From: a virus
Reading direction: 5' to 3' (one strand)
IMG/VR virus record: IMGVR_UViG_3300017963_000310
Coordinates: 1 to 57,032 of that record
Length of the DNA: 57,032 bases
How positions within the stretch are numbered: the stretch's first letter is position 1; every line of letters begins with the position of its first letter. The notes below the pieces were generated by a model. It saw nothing but the letters and a program-made list of their open reading frames with translations. It searched no databases and was not told the DNA's origin. The translations under genes were made by a program, and so were the position numbers. Shown piece by piece: positions 38,267-46,768 of this stretch.

Positions 38267-39363
38267 CCCTCTTTGAAGCAGACGACGTACGGACCCTACC
38301 GGGGGAGTGCGGCAGTCATACCTTCATGTACCGCGGCGCGGGCCTGGCAGGCTTGCGCCGGGCGTTTAACCGGGACAACATCGCGGCCAAGATCCATCAC
38401 CGGGCTCTGCGCTGGGACGAGGGACCAGAACAATACGTATGGGGTTATCACTACCTGCCCCCAGCCGAGCAGACCCCGTTGATAGAGGCGTTGACTATCC
38501 AGAACGTGTACGCAGCGCTGGGTCTGGCCCCGCGAGTGTATGGCCTGGCGACGTGGCAGGATGAGTTCGGGCAACGGCACCCGGTGCAAGTGACCGAGGA
38601 TCTCGGGTGCTGCGATTGGGGCCAGCCGCCCCAGCTGGCGTACGATCTGTTCGACCGCATCGTGCAGCTGGCGGGTGAGTACGGTTTTATCGCGCCGGGG
38701 CGGGACAGCGGCGTGCATAACTACGTAGCTGGTAAGTGGGTCGACTTTAACGGCTTTCGGTTCGGGCCGGACTACTACCAGCAGCTAATGGACCGGTTTT
38801 GGCGAGGCACGCAGTGGGGCGACCGGCCCTACCAACAGGTACTGCAGGGTAGCCTGCGTAACACCTGCCGAGACATGCAGGTACGCATCACGGATCTCGG
38901 GCTTGACCGGCTGGATTTCAGCCCGCGGCATGTGCTGGACGTGGGCTGCAGCGGCGGCCAGTTCTTGAACTATTTGAACCGGCAGTACGGGGCCCGCGGC
39001 ACCGGATACGACACGCCGCGCGCTGTGCTATCTGCAGCCGAGTTTAGCGCTACAGCTGGGGCGTGGAACGTAGATTACTACAGCGCCGACTTGCGCGAAC
39101 AGGACGCCGTCGAGGGGCAGTACGACCTGGTCTTGTTTTTGAGCGTGTCGCGGCATATCGGCCTACCGGAGTACGTCAAGCAGTGCGCCAGCAAGCGGCT
39201 AATCATCGAGGCACACGACGAGCACCGGGAGGCGATCGAGCCATGGCTAGGGGACGAGTTCGAGATTGTACACCAGCAGGTCAGCGTCGACTACGGGCGG
39301 CGGGTGTACCACGCGGAGAGGCGAACGAATGGGCGAGAGGTTAACGTGGGCCGGGCCGTTTGA
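38263..39363 (+). CDS. Kinase-like domain fused to methyltransferase
   Basis: 366 residues. The first 190 resemble a protein-kinase-like fold: AAKIHHRALRW (possible Lys), QNVYAALGLAPRVYGL, and GVHNYVAGKWVDFNGF, where H-x-N and DF stand for the catalytic loop and metal-binding motif. Residues about 230-340 are a class I methyltransferase (VLDVGCSGGQFLNYL, GYDTPRAVLSAA). ATGA overlap with the upstream gene. Fusion of this kind is known around sugar-modifying loci; substrate unknown. Confidence 0.8.
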   Translation: MTLFEADDVRTLPGECGSHTFMYRGAGLAGLRRAFNRDNIAAKIHHRALRWDEGPEQYVWGYHYLPPAEQTPLIEALTIQNVYAALGLAPRVYGLATWQDEFGQRHPVQVTEDLGCCDWGQPPQLAYDLFDRIVQLAGEYGFIAPGRDSGVHNYVAGKWVDFNGFRFGPDYYQQLMDRFWRGTQWGDRPYQQVLQGSLRNTCRDMQVRITDLGLDRLDFSPRHVLDVGCSGGQFLNYLNRQYGARGTGYDTPRAVLSAAEFSATAGAWNVDYYSADLREQDAVEGQYDLVLFLSVSRHIGLPEYVKQCASKRLIIEAHDEHREAIEPWLGDEFEIVHQQVSVDYGRRVYHAERRTNGREVNVGRAV

Positions 39364-40306
39364 GGGCAGCGGCGCGTACCCGACCATGAACCGGCAGCTA
39401 TGCCGAGCGCTTGCGCGCTTGGGGCATGCTCCGCTGCGTAACGAACACAACGACGGCGCGGAGCTAACGCCGGTCCAGATCCGCAACACCTACCCGCTCG
39501 GTAGCCCGACGATTAGGCACCCGATTAACGTGGGGCTGGCCATCTGGGAGTTTACCGGCCAGCAGGGCGTACCGCTTAGCTTTAGGCGGGCCTTTGAGGA
39601 GTACGATCTGATTTGCGCTCCCGGAAAGTGGGTTTGCGACCAGTTCAAGGCGGTAACCGATACGCCGGTGGTCCAGGTACCGCTCGGAGTAGACCCTAGC
39701 GAGTTCTACCCGGACGGTCCGGCTATGCGCTGGGAAGAATGGCTGGGCTGTGAGGCCGTGCTGCTGTGGGTAGGCGGTACCGATCGACGGCACGGTTTCG
39801 ACGTGGCCCTGGAGGTCATGCGGCGGCTGCCGGACCGCTACCACTTGGTGGCCAAACAGTCGGTGCACTACCCAGAGGCCGAGGTTGAGGACCCGCGGGT
39901 GCACGTGATACGCGAGGATCTCCCTACCCTGGCCCCGTTGTACCGGGCGGCCCATTTGTTGCTACATACCGCTCGGGGCGTGGGCGACAGCCTGCCGGTG
40001 CGCGAGGCGCTGGCCTGTGGCTGCCCGGTGGTGTCTAGCGATCTGCCCCCGGTGCGCGAGTACGCGCCCGAGGGCCAGGTCCGGTTTGGGCGCGGAGAGT
40101 GGCAGCCCATGGGCATACACCATGTACACCGCGATTGTCTGCCGGTGTGGTTCGAGCCCGACCCTGCGCATTTGGCCCAGCTAGTGCTAGCGGGCGGCTT
40201 TGCGCCGTGGGCACCGCGTGCGTGGGCGCATGAGCATGCATGGGACGTAGCGGCTGGACGGCTGCTACAGGCATTACGTGAGCACCTAGGGCTGACGTTA
40301 GCCTGA
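39329..40306 (+). CDS. Second GT4-like glycosyltransferase
   Basis: 325 residues, GT-B fold: LTWAGPFEGSGAYPTMNRQL at the N-terminus, VPLGVDPSEFYP, LLWVGGTDRRHGFDVALEVM, and GVGDSLPVREALACGCPVVSS as donor loop with the conserved Glu. Related to the 36343 enzyme only distantly by eye. Start at 39329 with GAGAGG upstream, overlapping the previous gene by 35 bp. Confidence 0.88.
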   Translation: MGERLTWAGPFEGSGAYPTMNRQLCRALARLGHAPLRNEHNDGAELTPVQIRNTYPLGSPTIRHPINVGLAIWEFTGQQGVPLSFRRAFEEYDLICAPGKWVCDQFKAVTDTPVVQVPLGVDPSEFYPDGPAMRWEEWLGCEAVLLWVGGTDRRHGFDVALEVMRRLPDRYHLVAKQSVHYPEAEVEDPRVHVIREDLPTLAPLYRAAHLLLHTARGVGDSLPVREALACGCPVVSSDLPPVREYAPEGQVRFGRGEWQPMGIHHVHRDCLPVWFEPDPAHLAQLVLAGGFAPWAPRAWAHEHAWDVAAGRLLQALREHLGLTLA

Positions 40307-40365
40307 AAGGCGAGATGCCCCCATCGCTGGTGCTCACGTGTGGGGGTTTAGTAGGAGGGGCAACG

Positions 40366-40563
40366 ATGACAACGAGCACGAAGATCTATCTATGGCGTAA
40401 TACGCGCCGGGGCGTGTTGGCGGTGGCAGCTACCAGTCTGGAAAAAGCGCTTGGGATAATCGAGACCGAGCACCCTAACTGGCACAACTACGCCCGGGGA
40501 CATAAACCCGAGGAGATGTCGGCCAAAGCCGGGTCGACGCTATACACGAGGTTTCGAGGGTGA
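40366..40563 (+). CDS. Small protein of the glycosylation island
   Basis: 65 residues: MTTSTKIYLWRNTRRGVLAVAATSLEKALGIIE. AGGAGG upstream of ATG 40366. No family recognised. Upstream, 40320-40351 shows a weak CCCCCA/TGGGGG hairpin and TTT, possibly a partial terminator. Confidence 0.75.
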   Translation: MTTSTKIYLWRNTRRGVLAVAATSLEKALGIIETEHPNWHNYARGHKPEEMSAKAGSTLYTRFRG

Positions 40564-41258
40564 TTAGCCTGCTGATCCTCACACGGGGGCGTTTTGGGGT
40601 GACGGCGCGGTGTATGCGTTCGCTGGCCCCTATTTTAGCCCGTGAGGACGTCGAATGGGTGGTGCTGCACAACGGGGGTGAAGAGCCTCTGGGGCTGTGG
40701 TGGCTTAAGGTAGCGCAGCAGTACCCACAAGTACGAGTCGTATTGCAGGACAACAACCTGGGCGTAGCGGGCGGCAGGCAAAAGCTGCTAGGCCTGGCCC
40801 GGGGCGAGTATTTGGTGATCCTAGACAATGACGTCGAAGCGGTGCGGGCTGGGTGGTTGGACAGGCTGTTATGGCCCTTGGACCACGTCGAGGGGGTTGG
40901 GCTGTGCGGGCCAGGTGGGAATTGGATCACGCCGGGCTGGGAGTGGTACGATCCGGTATACCCGGGTTACGTGGGCTATGTGGACACGGTAGCTGGGTAT
41001 TGCCAGGCTTTTAAGCGGGACGTGCTATGGCAGGGCGTAGCCCTGGACCAGGCGTTTAACCCGTATTGGCACGAAGACACCGACATGGCTATGCAGATCG
41101 CGGCGCTGGGCCAAACAGTGTGGTGTACCGGGGACATCGGGATACGACACATCTTTGCGGGCACCGGGGATGACGGACGGGGCCAGGACAAACAGCGGTA
41201 TTTAGCGAGTAAATGGGCCGGGCGAGGCCTGGCCCGGTTCGAGAGGGCGGCGGTATGA
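40560..41258 (+). CDS. GT2-family glycosyltransferase (GT-A fold)
   Basis: 232 residues. MISLLILTRGRFGVTARCMRSL opens the fold, LQDNNLGVAGGRQKLL and VILDNDVEA (D-x-D for metal and nucleotide sugar) are conserved, and HEDTDMAMQ gives the catalytic acidic motif. GTG start overlapping the upstream TGA. Third transferase of the island. Confidence 0.9.
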   Translation: MISLLILTRGRFGVTARCMRSLAPILAREDVEWVVLHNGGEEPLGLWWLKVAQQYPQVRVVLQDNNLGVAGGRQKLLGLARGEYLVILDNDVEAVRAGWLDRLLWPLDHVEGVGLCGPGGNWITPGWEWYDPVYPGYVGYVDTVAGYCQAFKRDVLWQGVALDQAFNPYWHEDTDMAMQIAALGQTVWCTGDIGIRHIFAGTGDDGRGQDKQRYLASKWAGRGLARFERAAV

Positions 41259-41839
41259 CGGACTATTGCACCTCAACGCAGCTAAAACGATACATCGGCA
41301 CCGCCCAGGCGGGGGACGACGCGCTGCTGGCTGAACTGGTCACGCGGGCCAGTCGGCGAGTGGATGAGTACTGCGGGCGCACCTTTGTACAGCGCACTGA
41401 AACGCGCAAATACGACGCGGTGCGGGACGTGGACGGTCGGGTGCTGCTGGTGGACGACGACTTGTTAGCGATTACGACGCTAACCAACGGTGACGGCGAA
41501 GTCATCGCTGCGACGGAGTACGTGCTGTTGCCCACTAACGACACACCCAAGCACGCCATCCGGATCAGGGCCTCGGCCAGCAACACCTGGACGTATACTA
41601 CGGACCCTGAAGAGGCGATCGAGATAGCCGGTACGTGGGGCTTTGCCTTGGGGACGACCGCACCGGATGACATTCAACACCTGACTATCCGACTGGCGGC
41701 GTGGTACTACGCCCAGCGCAAAGCGCCCTTTGAAGCCACGCGTTTGCCAGGTCTGGGGCAGACTATTATCCCGGCCAGCATACCACCGGACATCGCCCGG
41801 GGCCTAGACCTGTACGTCCGGGTCAGAGTAGGGGGTTAA
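41255..41839 (+). CDS. Head-tail connector (gp6-like adaptor)
   Basis: 194 residues. TSTQLKRYIGTAQAGDDALLAELVTRASRRVDEYCGRTF (in parts) is the standard opening of gp6/gp15-type adaptors, and AAWYYAQRKAPFE later is also typical. Attaches below the portal ring. ATGA overlap with the transferase, so the island and the tail genes are read together. Confidence 0.88.
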   Translation: MTDYCTSTQLKRYIGTAQAGDDALLAELVTRASRRVDEYCGRTFVQRTETRKYDAVRDVDGRVLLVDDDLLAITTLTNGDGEVIAATEYVLLPTNDTPKHAIRIRASASNTWTYTTDPEEAIEIAGTWGFALGTTAPDDIQHLTIRLAAWYYAQRKAPFEATRLPGLGQTIIPASIPPDIARGLDLYVRVRVGG

Positions 41840-41840
41840 C

Positions 41841-42302
41841 ATGCCACCCGATACGGTTAAACCCCGGCTGGCGTCTATCGCAGAGGATTACATCACGGGC
41901 GTTGTGACCGGGCACAGCCGCATACCACGCGATTTATCCACCGCCGACATGCCCGCCCTGGTGGTGATGACCGGGGCCGCGCAGCAGGTCCAGCTCGGTG
42001 GGGGCGTGATCCAAGAGCTACGCACCTATTCGTTGGCGCTGCTAGCGCTGCCGTGGGTGATGGGGGTTGAGACCGAAGCCGAAGAGATACTAGAGCCTTT
42101 CTTTAGGCGGGTAGCTCTGTGCTTTTGGGGTCGCCCGGGTTTACACCTGGAGGATAACACGGACGCCCTAGCGGGTGTGCAGGACGTCCAGGTACTGGGC
42201 GATAGCGGCGTGATAGAGATCGCTCTGGCGGCGGTGTCGTATGCTGGGACTATGATCGAGCTCCAAGTAGAGGAGCTGTTTCTGGTAGAGCGAGGTGCTT
42301 GA
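41841..42302 (+). CDS. Putative neck or tail-terminator protein
   Basis: 153 residues, alpha/beta, with QELRTYSLALLALPWVMG and the end TMIELQVEELFLVERGA. Position between adaptor and tail tube fits a head closure/tail terminator role. No direct motif. Confidence 0.7.
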   Translation: MPPDTVKPRLASIAEDYITGVVTGHSRIPRDLSTADMPALVVMTGAAQQVQLGGGVIQELRTYSLALLALPWVMGVETEAEEILEPFFRRVALCFWGRPGLHLEDNTDALAGVQDVQVLGDSGVIEIALAAVSYAGTMIELQVEELFLVERGA

Positions 42303-42490
42303 TGGCTCACGGCAAGGTAGCGATCGTTAGGGTAGCTACGAGCAGCGGGGACGAGGTGCTAGCGGTAGAGATTAGCCTGGGAGATAAAGAGCTTACTATC
42401 TCGGACCAGGACCACACGCTAACGCCTAAGCTTCGGGAGATGGCACTGGCTTTGATCGAACAGGTAGAACAGGAAAGCAACAAGGAGTAA
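42302..42490 (+). CDS. Small protein before the tail tube gene
   Basis: 62 residues from ATG 42302, sharing bases with the upstream stop (TGATG). Strand pair KVAIVRVATSSGDEVLAVEIS and an acidic helix. Unknown role. Confidence 0.7.
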   Translation: MAHGKVAIVRVATSSGDEVLAVEISLGDKELTISDQDHTLTPKLREMALALIEQVEQESNKE

Positions 42491-42494
42491 CACC

Positions 42495-43331
42495 ATGGCA
42501 AACGGACCAGAGATCACCGCAGCCTGTGGCTTGCGGCGTATCCAAATCTTCTTGGTGAACAGCGACGGGTACCCGGACGGAGACCAATCAGGAGCGGACG
42601 GCTACGACGGCACCGAGGTAGAAGCCTGCCGCAGCCTGAACCTTAGCATCCCGGGCGTACGGCGCATCGCACACGTGGGTTCGGACCGGCTGAAAGCGCA
42701 GGACTTCCTGCCGCCGACTGATGGCGCGGGGGCCGAGATCACCACCGCGTACACCAACCTGACGTTGGACAACGTGCTGACCGGCATCAACTCGGTGCAG
42801 GTTGGTGAGACGACCATGACCGGGCTCCTGACGGACGCCCAGGGCAATGAAAAAGATATCTGCTTGATCGGCTACCGGCAGGCGTTGAAAGCAGGCCGGG
42901 GCAACACCCAGACTCGGGTGTGGCAGATGCACGTCTTCCCCATTGGCCGGATGGTCCCCAAGGCGGGCAACCCGACCGAGGGCGGGGCCGATGAGAACAG
43001 TTACGATTTCGCGGCTTCGGTGGCGCAAGCTCCTCCGTGGGGTCACGCTTTCGCCGAGGGGGCCGGTCAAGAGGGCTACTTGGAAGCGCAGTACTTACGT
43101 TTCTCAAGTGAATACCCGGCTATGGTTGACGCATGGGTGGGAGACGGTACCCTTACCGAGTTCAACTTAGCTTGGACGCCGATTTCGGTCGATAAGACAG
43201 CGGTCTTTTCGAACGGGGTTGAGGCGACTGTCTCGTCGGTGAACACCACCACCAAAACGGTGACGGTGTCGTCTCCACCAGCATACTTGGAGCGAGTCGT
43301 AGCCTGGTACGAGACCAGCGACGACATCTAA
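42495..43331 (+). CDS. Major tail (tube) protein
   Basis: 278 residues, MANGPEITAACGLRRIQIFLV, with many strands and a 60-residue C-terminal Ig-like domain (DAWVGDGTLTEFNLAWTP, KTVTVSSPPAYLERV). Position just before the tail chaperones and the size are those of siphovirus tube proteins. Confidence 0.85.
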   Translation: MANGPEITAACGLRRIQIFLVNSDGYPDGDQSGADGYDGTEVEACRSLNLSIPGVRRIAHVGSDRLKAQDFLPPTDGAGAEITTAYTNLTLDNVLTGINSVQVGETTMTGLLTDAQGNEKDICLIGYRQALKAGRGNTQTRVWQMHVFPIGRMVPKAGNPTEGGADENSYDFAASVAQAPPWGHAFAEGAGQEGYLEAQYLRFSSEYPAMVDAWVGDGTLTEFNLAWTPISVDKTAVFSNGVEATVSSVNTTTKTVTVSSPPAYLERVVAWYETSDDI

Positions 43332-43346
43332 TAGGAGGCGGGGGCC

Positions 43347-43826
43347 ATGCGTTGGGACGTAACGTTTTATAACGAACAAGAGGGTCGTTTGTACCGAGTA
43401 GCGGCCAAGCGGCTAACGGTGGGAGAGGGCATCACGGTGGACCAACAGCAGGATGAGTTGGCGCTCCGTGAAGGCTTAGAGGGGCGTTTGTTGTTGATGA
43501 TGCTCAACTACCCTCTCCTGCTACACGCCACCGAGCGGATTGAGTGGGCCTCGCGGGCCGAAGAGCCCGAGCGTGAAGGCGACCTGCACCAGATGGACGA
43601 GGTGTGGCAGTGGGTGCCCCTAGAGCTAACCGAGGACCGCTTTTTGAAGCTGGATGAGTTCGCGATGTGGGGCTGGCTGACGGCGGTGTACCATTACAAC
43701 CCACACCGTGACCGGTCGTACGAGTCTATAAAAAAAGCGTTGGCTCTGGCACGGCAGAGCCAACCCAACGACGAAGATACGACCGAGAGCGAACTCAGCG
43801 AGAAGAGCTCCGAGGACAAGTCGTAG
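43347..43826 (+). CDS. Tail assembly chaperone, short form (G)
   Basis: 159 residues. Helical, acidic at the end (DEDTTESELSEKSSEDKS), RBS AGGAGG. Position between tube protein and tape measure and a programmed frameshift at 43730 mark it as the G-type chaperone that binds the tape measure during tail building. Confidence 0.88.
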   Translation: MRWDVTFYNEQEGRLYRVAAKRLTVGEGITVDQQQDELALREGLEGRLLLMMLNYPLLLHATERIEWASRAEEPEREGDLHQMDEVWQWVPLELTEDRFLKLDEFAMWGWLTAVYHYNPHRDRSYESIKKALALARQSQPNDEDTTESELSEKSSEDKS

Positions 43827-44107
43827 ACGTACTATACGACTATATCCAGGACCGGCGGCTAGTTGAGAAGGGTAAACGCATCGGGGACGACAGCATCTTA
43901 GACCGTGATTGGACGCTGCGTTACCCGCGGGCCTCGGTGCTGCTGTATAAGACGCTGGACACTCGGGGTTGGCCACACCTGCCGGGCACGGGGGGCTGGT
44001 TGGACCAGGACGAGGCGTTGATGGAAGACCTGGCGACGCTGTCCCAGCTAGCTTACGTCTTGGAGGCTCATATCGAGGTAGACGAGAAACTAGGCGACGA
44101 TGGCTGA
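43347..44107 (+). CDS. Tail assembly chaperone, long form (GT) by -1 frameshift
   Basis: Join of 43347-43736 and 43736-44107, 253 residues. After the slip the -1 frame is open for 123 codons, continuing SVGSGTAEPTQRRR and including RGQVVDVLYDYIQDRRL, and stops at TGA 44105-44107, overlapping the tape measure start. No start codon with a good ribosome site opens this second frame independently, which supports expression by frameshift as in lambda G-GT. Confidence 0.88.
43730..43764 (+). promoter_or_regulatory. Programmed -1 frameshift signal
   Basis: Slippery heptamer A AAA AAA at 43730-43736 in the correct phase (zero-frame codons ATA AAA AAA GCG). Two nt downstream is a perfect 10-bp hairpin: GTTGGCTCTG (43739-43748), loop GCACGG, CAGAGCCAAC (43755-43764). 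Confidence 0.9.
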
Positions 44108-46406
44108 CATAGTCGAAGTACGATACCGTTTCGCACATGACCGCAACGCTACCAACCGCTTCTTGCGCGATCAGAAGCGGGTGGATGATGCGTTAGAAGG
44201 GCAGGCTGACGCAGCGCACGAGGTAGGCCAGGCCCACCTGCAGATGGAGCAGATCGTCGAGCGGTCAGCGGAAGCTATGCGCCGGTCGCACGAGGCCCAG
44301 ATCGACGCGGCCCGTAAAACAGCCGAGGTATACGGCGATGTTGCCAGCCGCACAGCGTCTTTTGCGGCGCTAACCTCGGGGCTGGGCGGCCAGGCGCTAG
44401 GCGGGCGTATGATGATTGTGTCCGACATCTTGGATGCAACCGAGGCGGCCAAGCTGCTGTCGGCTGAGATACCTAAGATGGTCGATCAGATGGCGGGCGC
44501 GGTAGGCGGTACCCGGAACCTAACCTTGGGCTTGGGGGCGCTAGGTGTTGCGATGGCGGCGGGCGTGATTGGGTTCAAGCTGTTGACAGATGCCCAGAAG
44601 GAAGCTACCCGCACGGCAGAAGCATGGATCGACGCCACACACCGGTTCCATGAAATGGACCCGTACGGGTTGACGTCCGCACAGATTGACGAGCAAATCG
44701 CGGCCCTAGGAAAGATAACCCACGCACGTAACTTTGAGATTAGCGCCGTGGAAGAGCAGATCGCAGCCCTTGGCGCTGAGGCCAACATGCTGGAGCAAGC
44801 GGGGGACATGCTGGGCGTTTGGGGTGAGGACCTGGAGAGGTACCGCAGCCAGCGCGCTGAACTGATGGCCCAAAACGACGCCGATGCTATGTTAATGGCG
44901 CAGTTGGTTGGACAAAGAGAGTCCAGTATTGTAGCCGTCAATGACATGATCGCTGCCGAGAAAGAGCTGGCCGAGGTGCGGTATACAGCTGGACAGCGCT
45001 TAGTGGGGATAGTCGTCGAACGGGCCCAGCTAGAAGAGACGATGCTTAAGCGCGCAGCCAGCTGGACGGTGGACCAGTCCAACCAGCGACTAAAGCAGAT
45101 CGAGATTGAGATACGCACCCAGGCTGTTATCCAGGACGGGCTCGACGCCCGACTGGCGGCGGGGGACCTCGAACAAAAAGCATATGATGAGGCCATGAAC
45201 GCTAGCAAAGACCGGGTGCTAGCCTTGCAGCATGAGCAGATCGAGATCGAGCGCGGGATACTGCCCGCTGCCGAGGCACGGGCGCGGGAGGCCGAGGCAG
45301 CGAAAGAGCTGGTCGAGGTTGAGAAAAGCCGGACCGAGGGGCTGTCGACCATGGCGCAGCTATCACTAAGCCTGACCGAGGCCGAAGGGCAGTATTTAGC
45401 TCAGCGGCAGGAGATCCTGGACTCAATCGGCGACCAGATGCAGGCGGCGCGCAGTAAGTTTCAGGAGCAAGACCGCAAAAACCGGGCAGCCATGCTAACC
45501 GAGTTGCAGGCCAGCGAGGAGGCGCATCAGGCTTCGCTTACGGAGCTAGACGAGGAGCACAAGGACGAAGAGCTAGAGCGGGTCCGAGACTTTGCCCGAG
45601 AACGAGCCCGGGCCGAGGAGGATAGCCGGGACCGTATCGCCGACTCGGCGGCGCGGCTGGACGCTATCGCGGTAATGGACGAGTTGCGCAGCGCGGAGAA
45701 GGACCGCAAACGGGCCCAGGAGGATTTCGACCAAGAGACGGACGACCGCAAGGCCCAACACCGGCAACGCAAGGAGCAAGAAGAGCAAGCTTTTGACGAG
45801 CGGCAGCGGGCGCGACGACAGCAGTACCAGACCCAGCGCACCGAGCTGCGAACCGCTCTTCGAAATGAACTAACCGAGCTGCGGGCCTCCAAGCGGCAGC
45901 AACTAACTGATTTACGTACGAGCTACGACCAGGAGACAGCCCTGCTGCGCAACAATGCCGTGAACCGGGTGGCTACGCTGACGGGCTTCTATAGCCAGGA
46001 AGAGCTGCTGCTACAGCAGCACATCAGCCGTCTGACCGCCATCTGGCAGGCGGGCAGCATGGGCAGCAAGGTCTCGTCGGTTATGGGCTCGGTCTCGTCG
46101 GTGGTCTCGTCGGCTTACGGTTCGGTGCGGGATTTCCTAGGCAGCTTCCAGGGCGGCGGCTACCTGCCTCGTGATGGGGTATTTGAAGGCCACCAGGGCG
46201 AGTGGGTGGCTGACCGCCACACCGCGCAGGCACTGGCGGGTATGGTGGGTGGGCGCTTAACTCAGCACAACGTGCGCAACCTAGACCGCAGCCAATCGGT
46301 TAGCATTGGCCAACTGGTGCTAGGCGACGTGGGCGGGTACTCGCCCGGGCAGATCGAGCAGCTGGTTGAGCGGGGCCTTATTCGGGCGCTAGAGAGGACG
46401 GTTTAA
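44100..46406 (+). CDS. Tail tape measure protein
   Basis: 768 residues. N-terminal 120 helical with a conserved opening (MADIVEVRYRFAHDRNATNRF), a hydrophobic stretch about 137-160 (LGLGALGVAMAAGVIGFKLL), then long charged coiled coil (residues about 350-640), and a Gly-rich C-terminal part. By the usual 0.15 nm per residue it predicts a tail of about 115 nm. Starts within the last codons of the GT frame. Confidence 0.93.
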   Translation: MADIVEVRYRFAHDRNATNRFLRDQKRVDDALEGQADAAHEVGQAHLQMEQIVERSAEAMRRSHEAQIDAARKTAEVYGDVASRTASFAALTSGLGGQALGGRMMIVSDILDATEAAKLLSAEIPKMVDQMAGAVGGTRNLTLGLGALGVAMAAGVIGFKLLTDAQKEATRTAEAWIDATHRFHEMDPYGLTSAQIDEQIAALGKITHARNFEISAVEEQIAALGAEANMLEQAGDMLGVWGEDLERYRSQRAELMAQNDADAMLMAQLVGQRESSIVAVNDMIAAEKELAEVRYTAGQRLVGIVVERAQLEETMLKRAASWTVDQSNQRLKQIEIEIRTQAVIQDGLDARLAAGDLEQKAYDEAMNASKDRVLALQHEQIEIERGILPAAEARAREAEAAKELVEVEKSRTEGLSTMAQLSLSLTEAEGQYLAQRQEILDSIGDQMQAARSKFQEQDRKNRAAMLTELQASEEAHQASLTELDEEHKDEELERVRDFARERARAEEDSRDRIADSAARLDAIAVMDELRSAEKDRKRAQEDFDQETDDRKAQHRQRKEQEEQAFDERQRARRQQYQTQRTELRTALRNELTELRASKRQQLTDLRTSYDQETALLRNNAVNRVATLTGFYSQEELLLQQHISRLTAIWQAGSMGSKVSSVMGSVSSVVSSAYGSVRDFLGSFQGGGYLPRDGVFEGHQGEWVADRHTAQALAGMVGGRLTQHNVRNLDRSQSVSIGQLVLGDVGGYSPGQIEQLVERGLIRALERTV

Positions 46407-46768
46407 TGGCAGTCCAGACAGCTACCGGCTGGGATAACGCCGGGGCATTGGCTGATCTTAGCGTTCAGCCGCGCGTATACCTACCCGAACCTGGGCGACG
46501 ACGTCGGGCGGGGGACGGCTTGACCTACATCGACGGGGCGCTGGTTCAGCGTATGACGTACGGCTACCTGACCAAGGCTAACTACACCACTACGCTAACC
46601 GAGATGGGGGTGGCTAGCGCTGAAAGCGCTAAGATGACGGTGCGTACGCTGGGGCGAGACGGGACCGAGGCTAACTGGAACGCGATCATTACCCGTCCAC
46701 CGGCCCCCGAGCTGTTCCAGAAAGTCCTCGGTATCGAGTTCGAAGTGTTACTGGTGGAGGCGCTGTAA
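46406..46768 (+). CDS. Putative distal tail component
   Basis: 120 residues; strand-rich with a TYGYLTKANYTTTLTEMGV segment. Placed between tape measure and the large tail protein and coupled by TAATG overlaps at both ends. No family recognised. Confidence 0.72.
   Translation: MAVQTATGWDNAGALADLSVQPRVYLPEPGRRRRAGDGLTYIDGALVQRMTYGYLTKANYTTTLTEMGVASAESAKMTVRTLGRDGTEANWNAIITRPPAPELFQKVLGIEFEVLLVEAL

Noticed and set aside
44486-45352. 288-residue minus-strand frame opposite the tape measure
   Set aside because: Ser/Arg/Ala-rich translation typical of the antisense of a coiled-coil gene; it opposes the strand of all right-arm genes.
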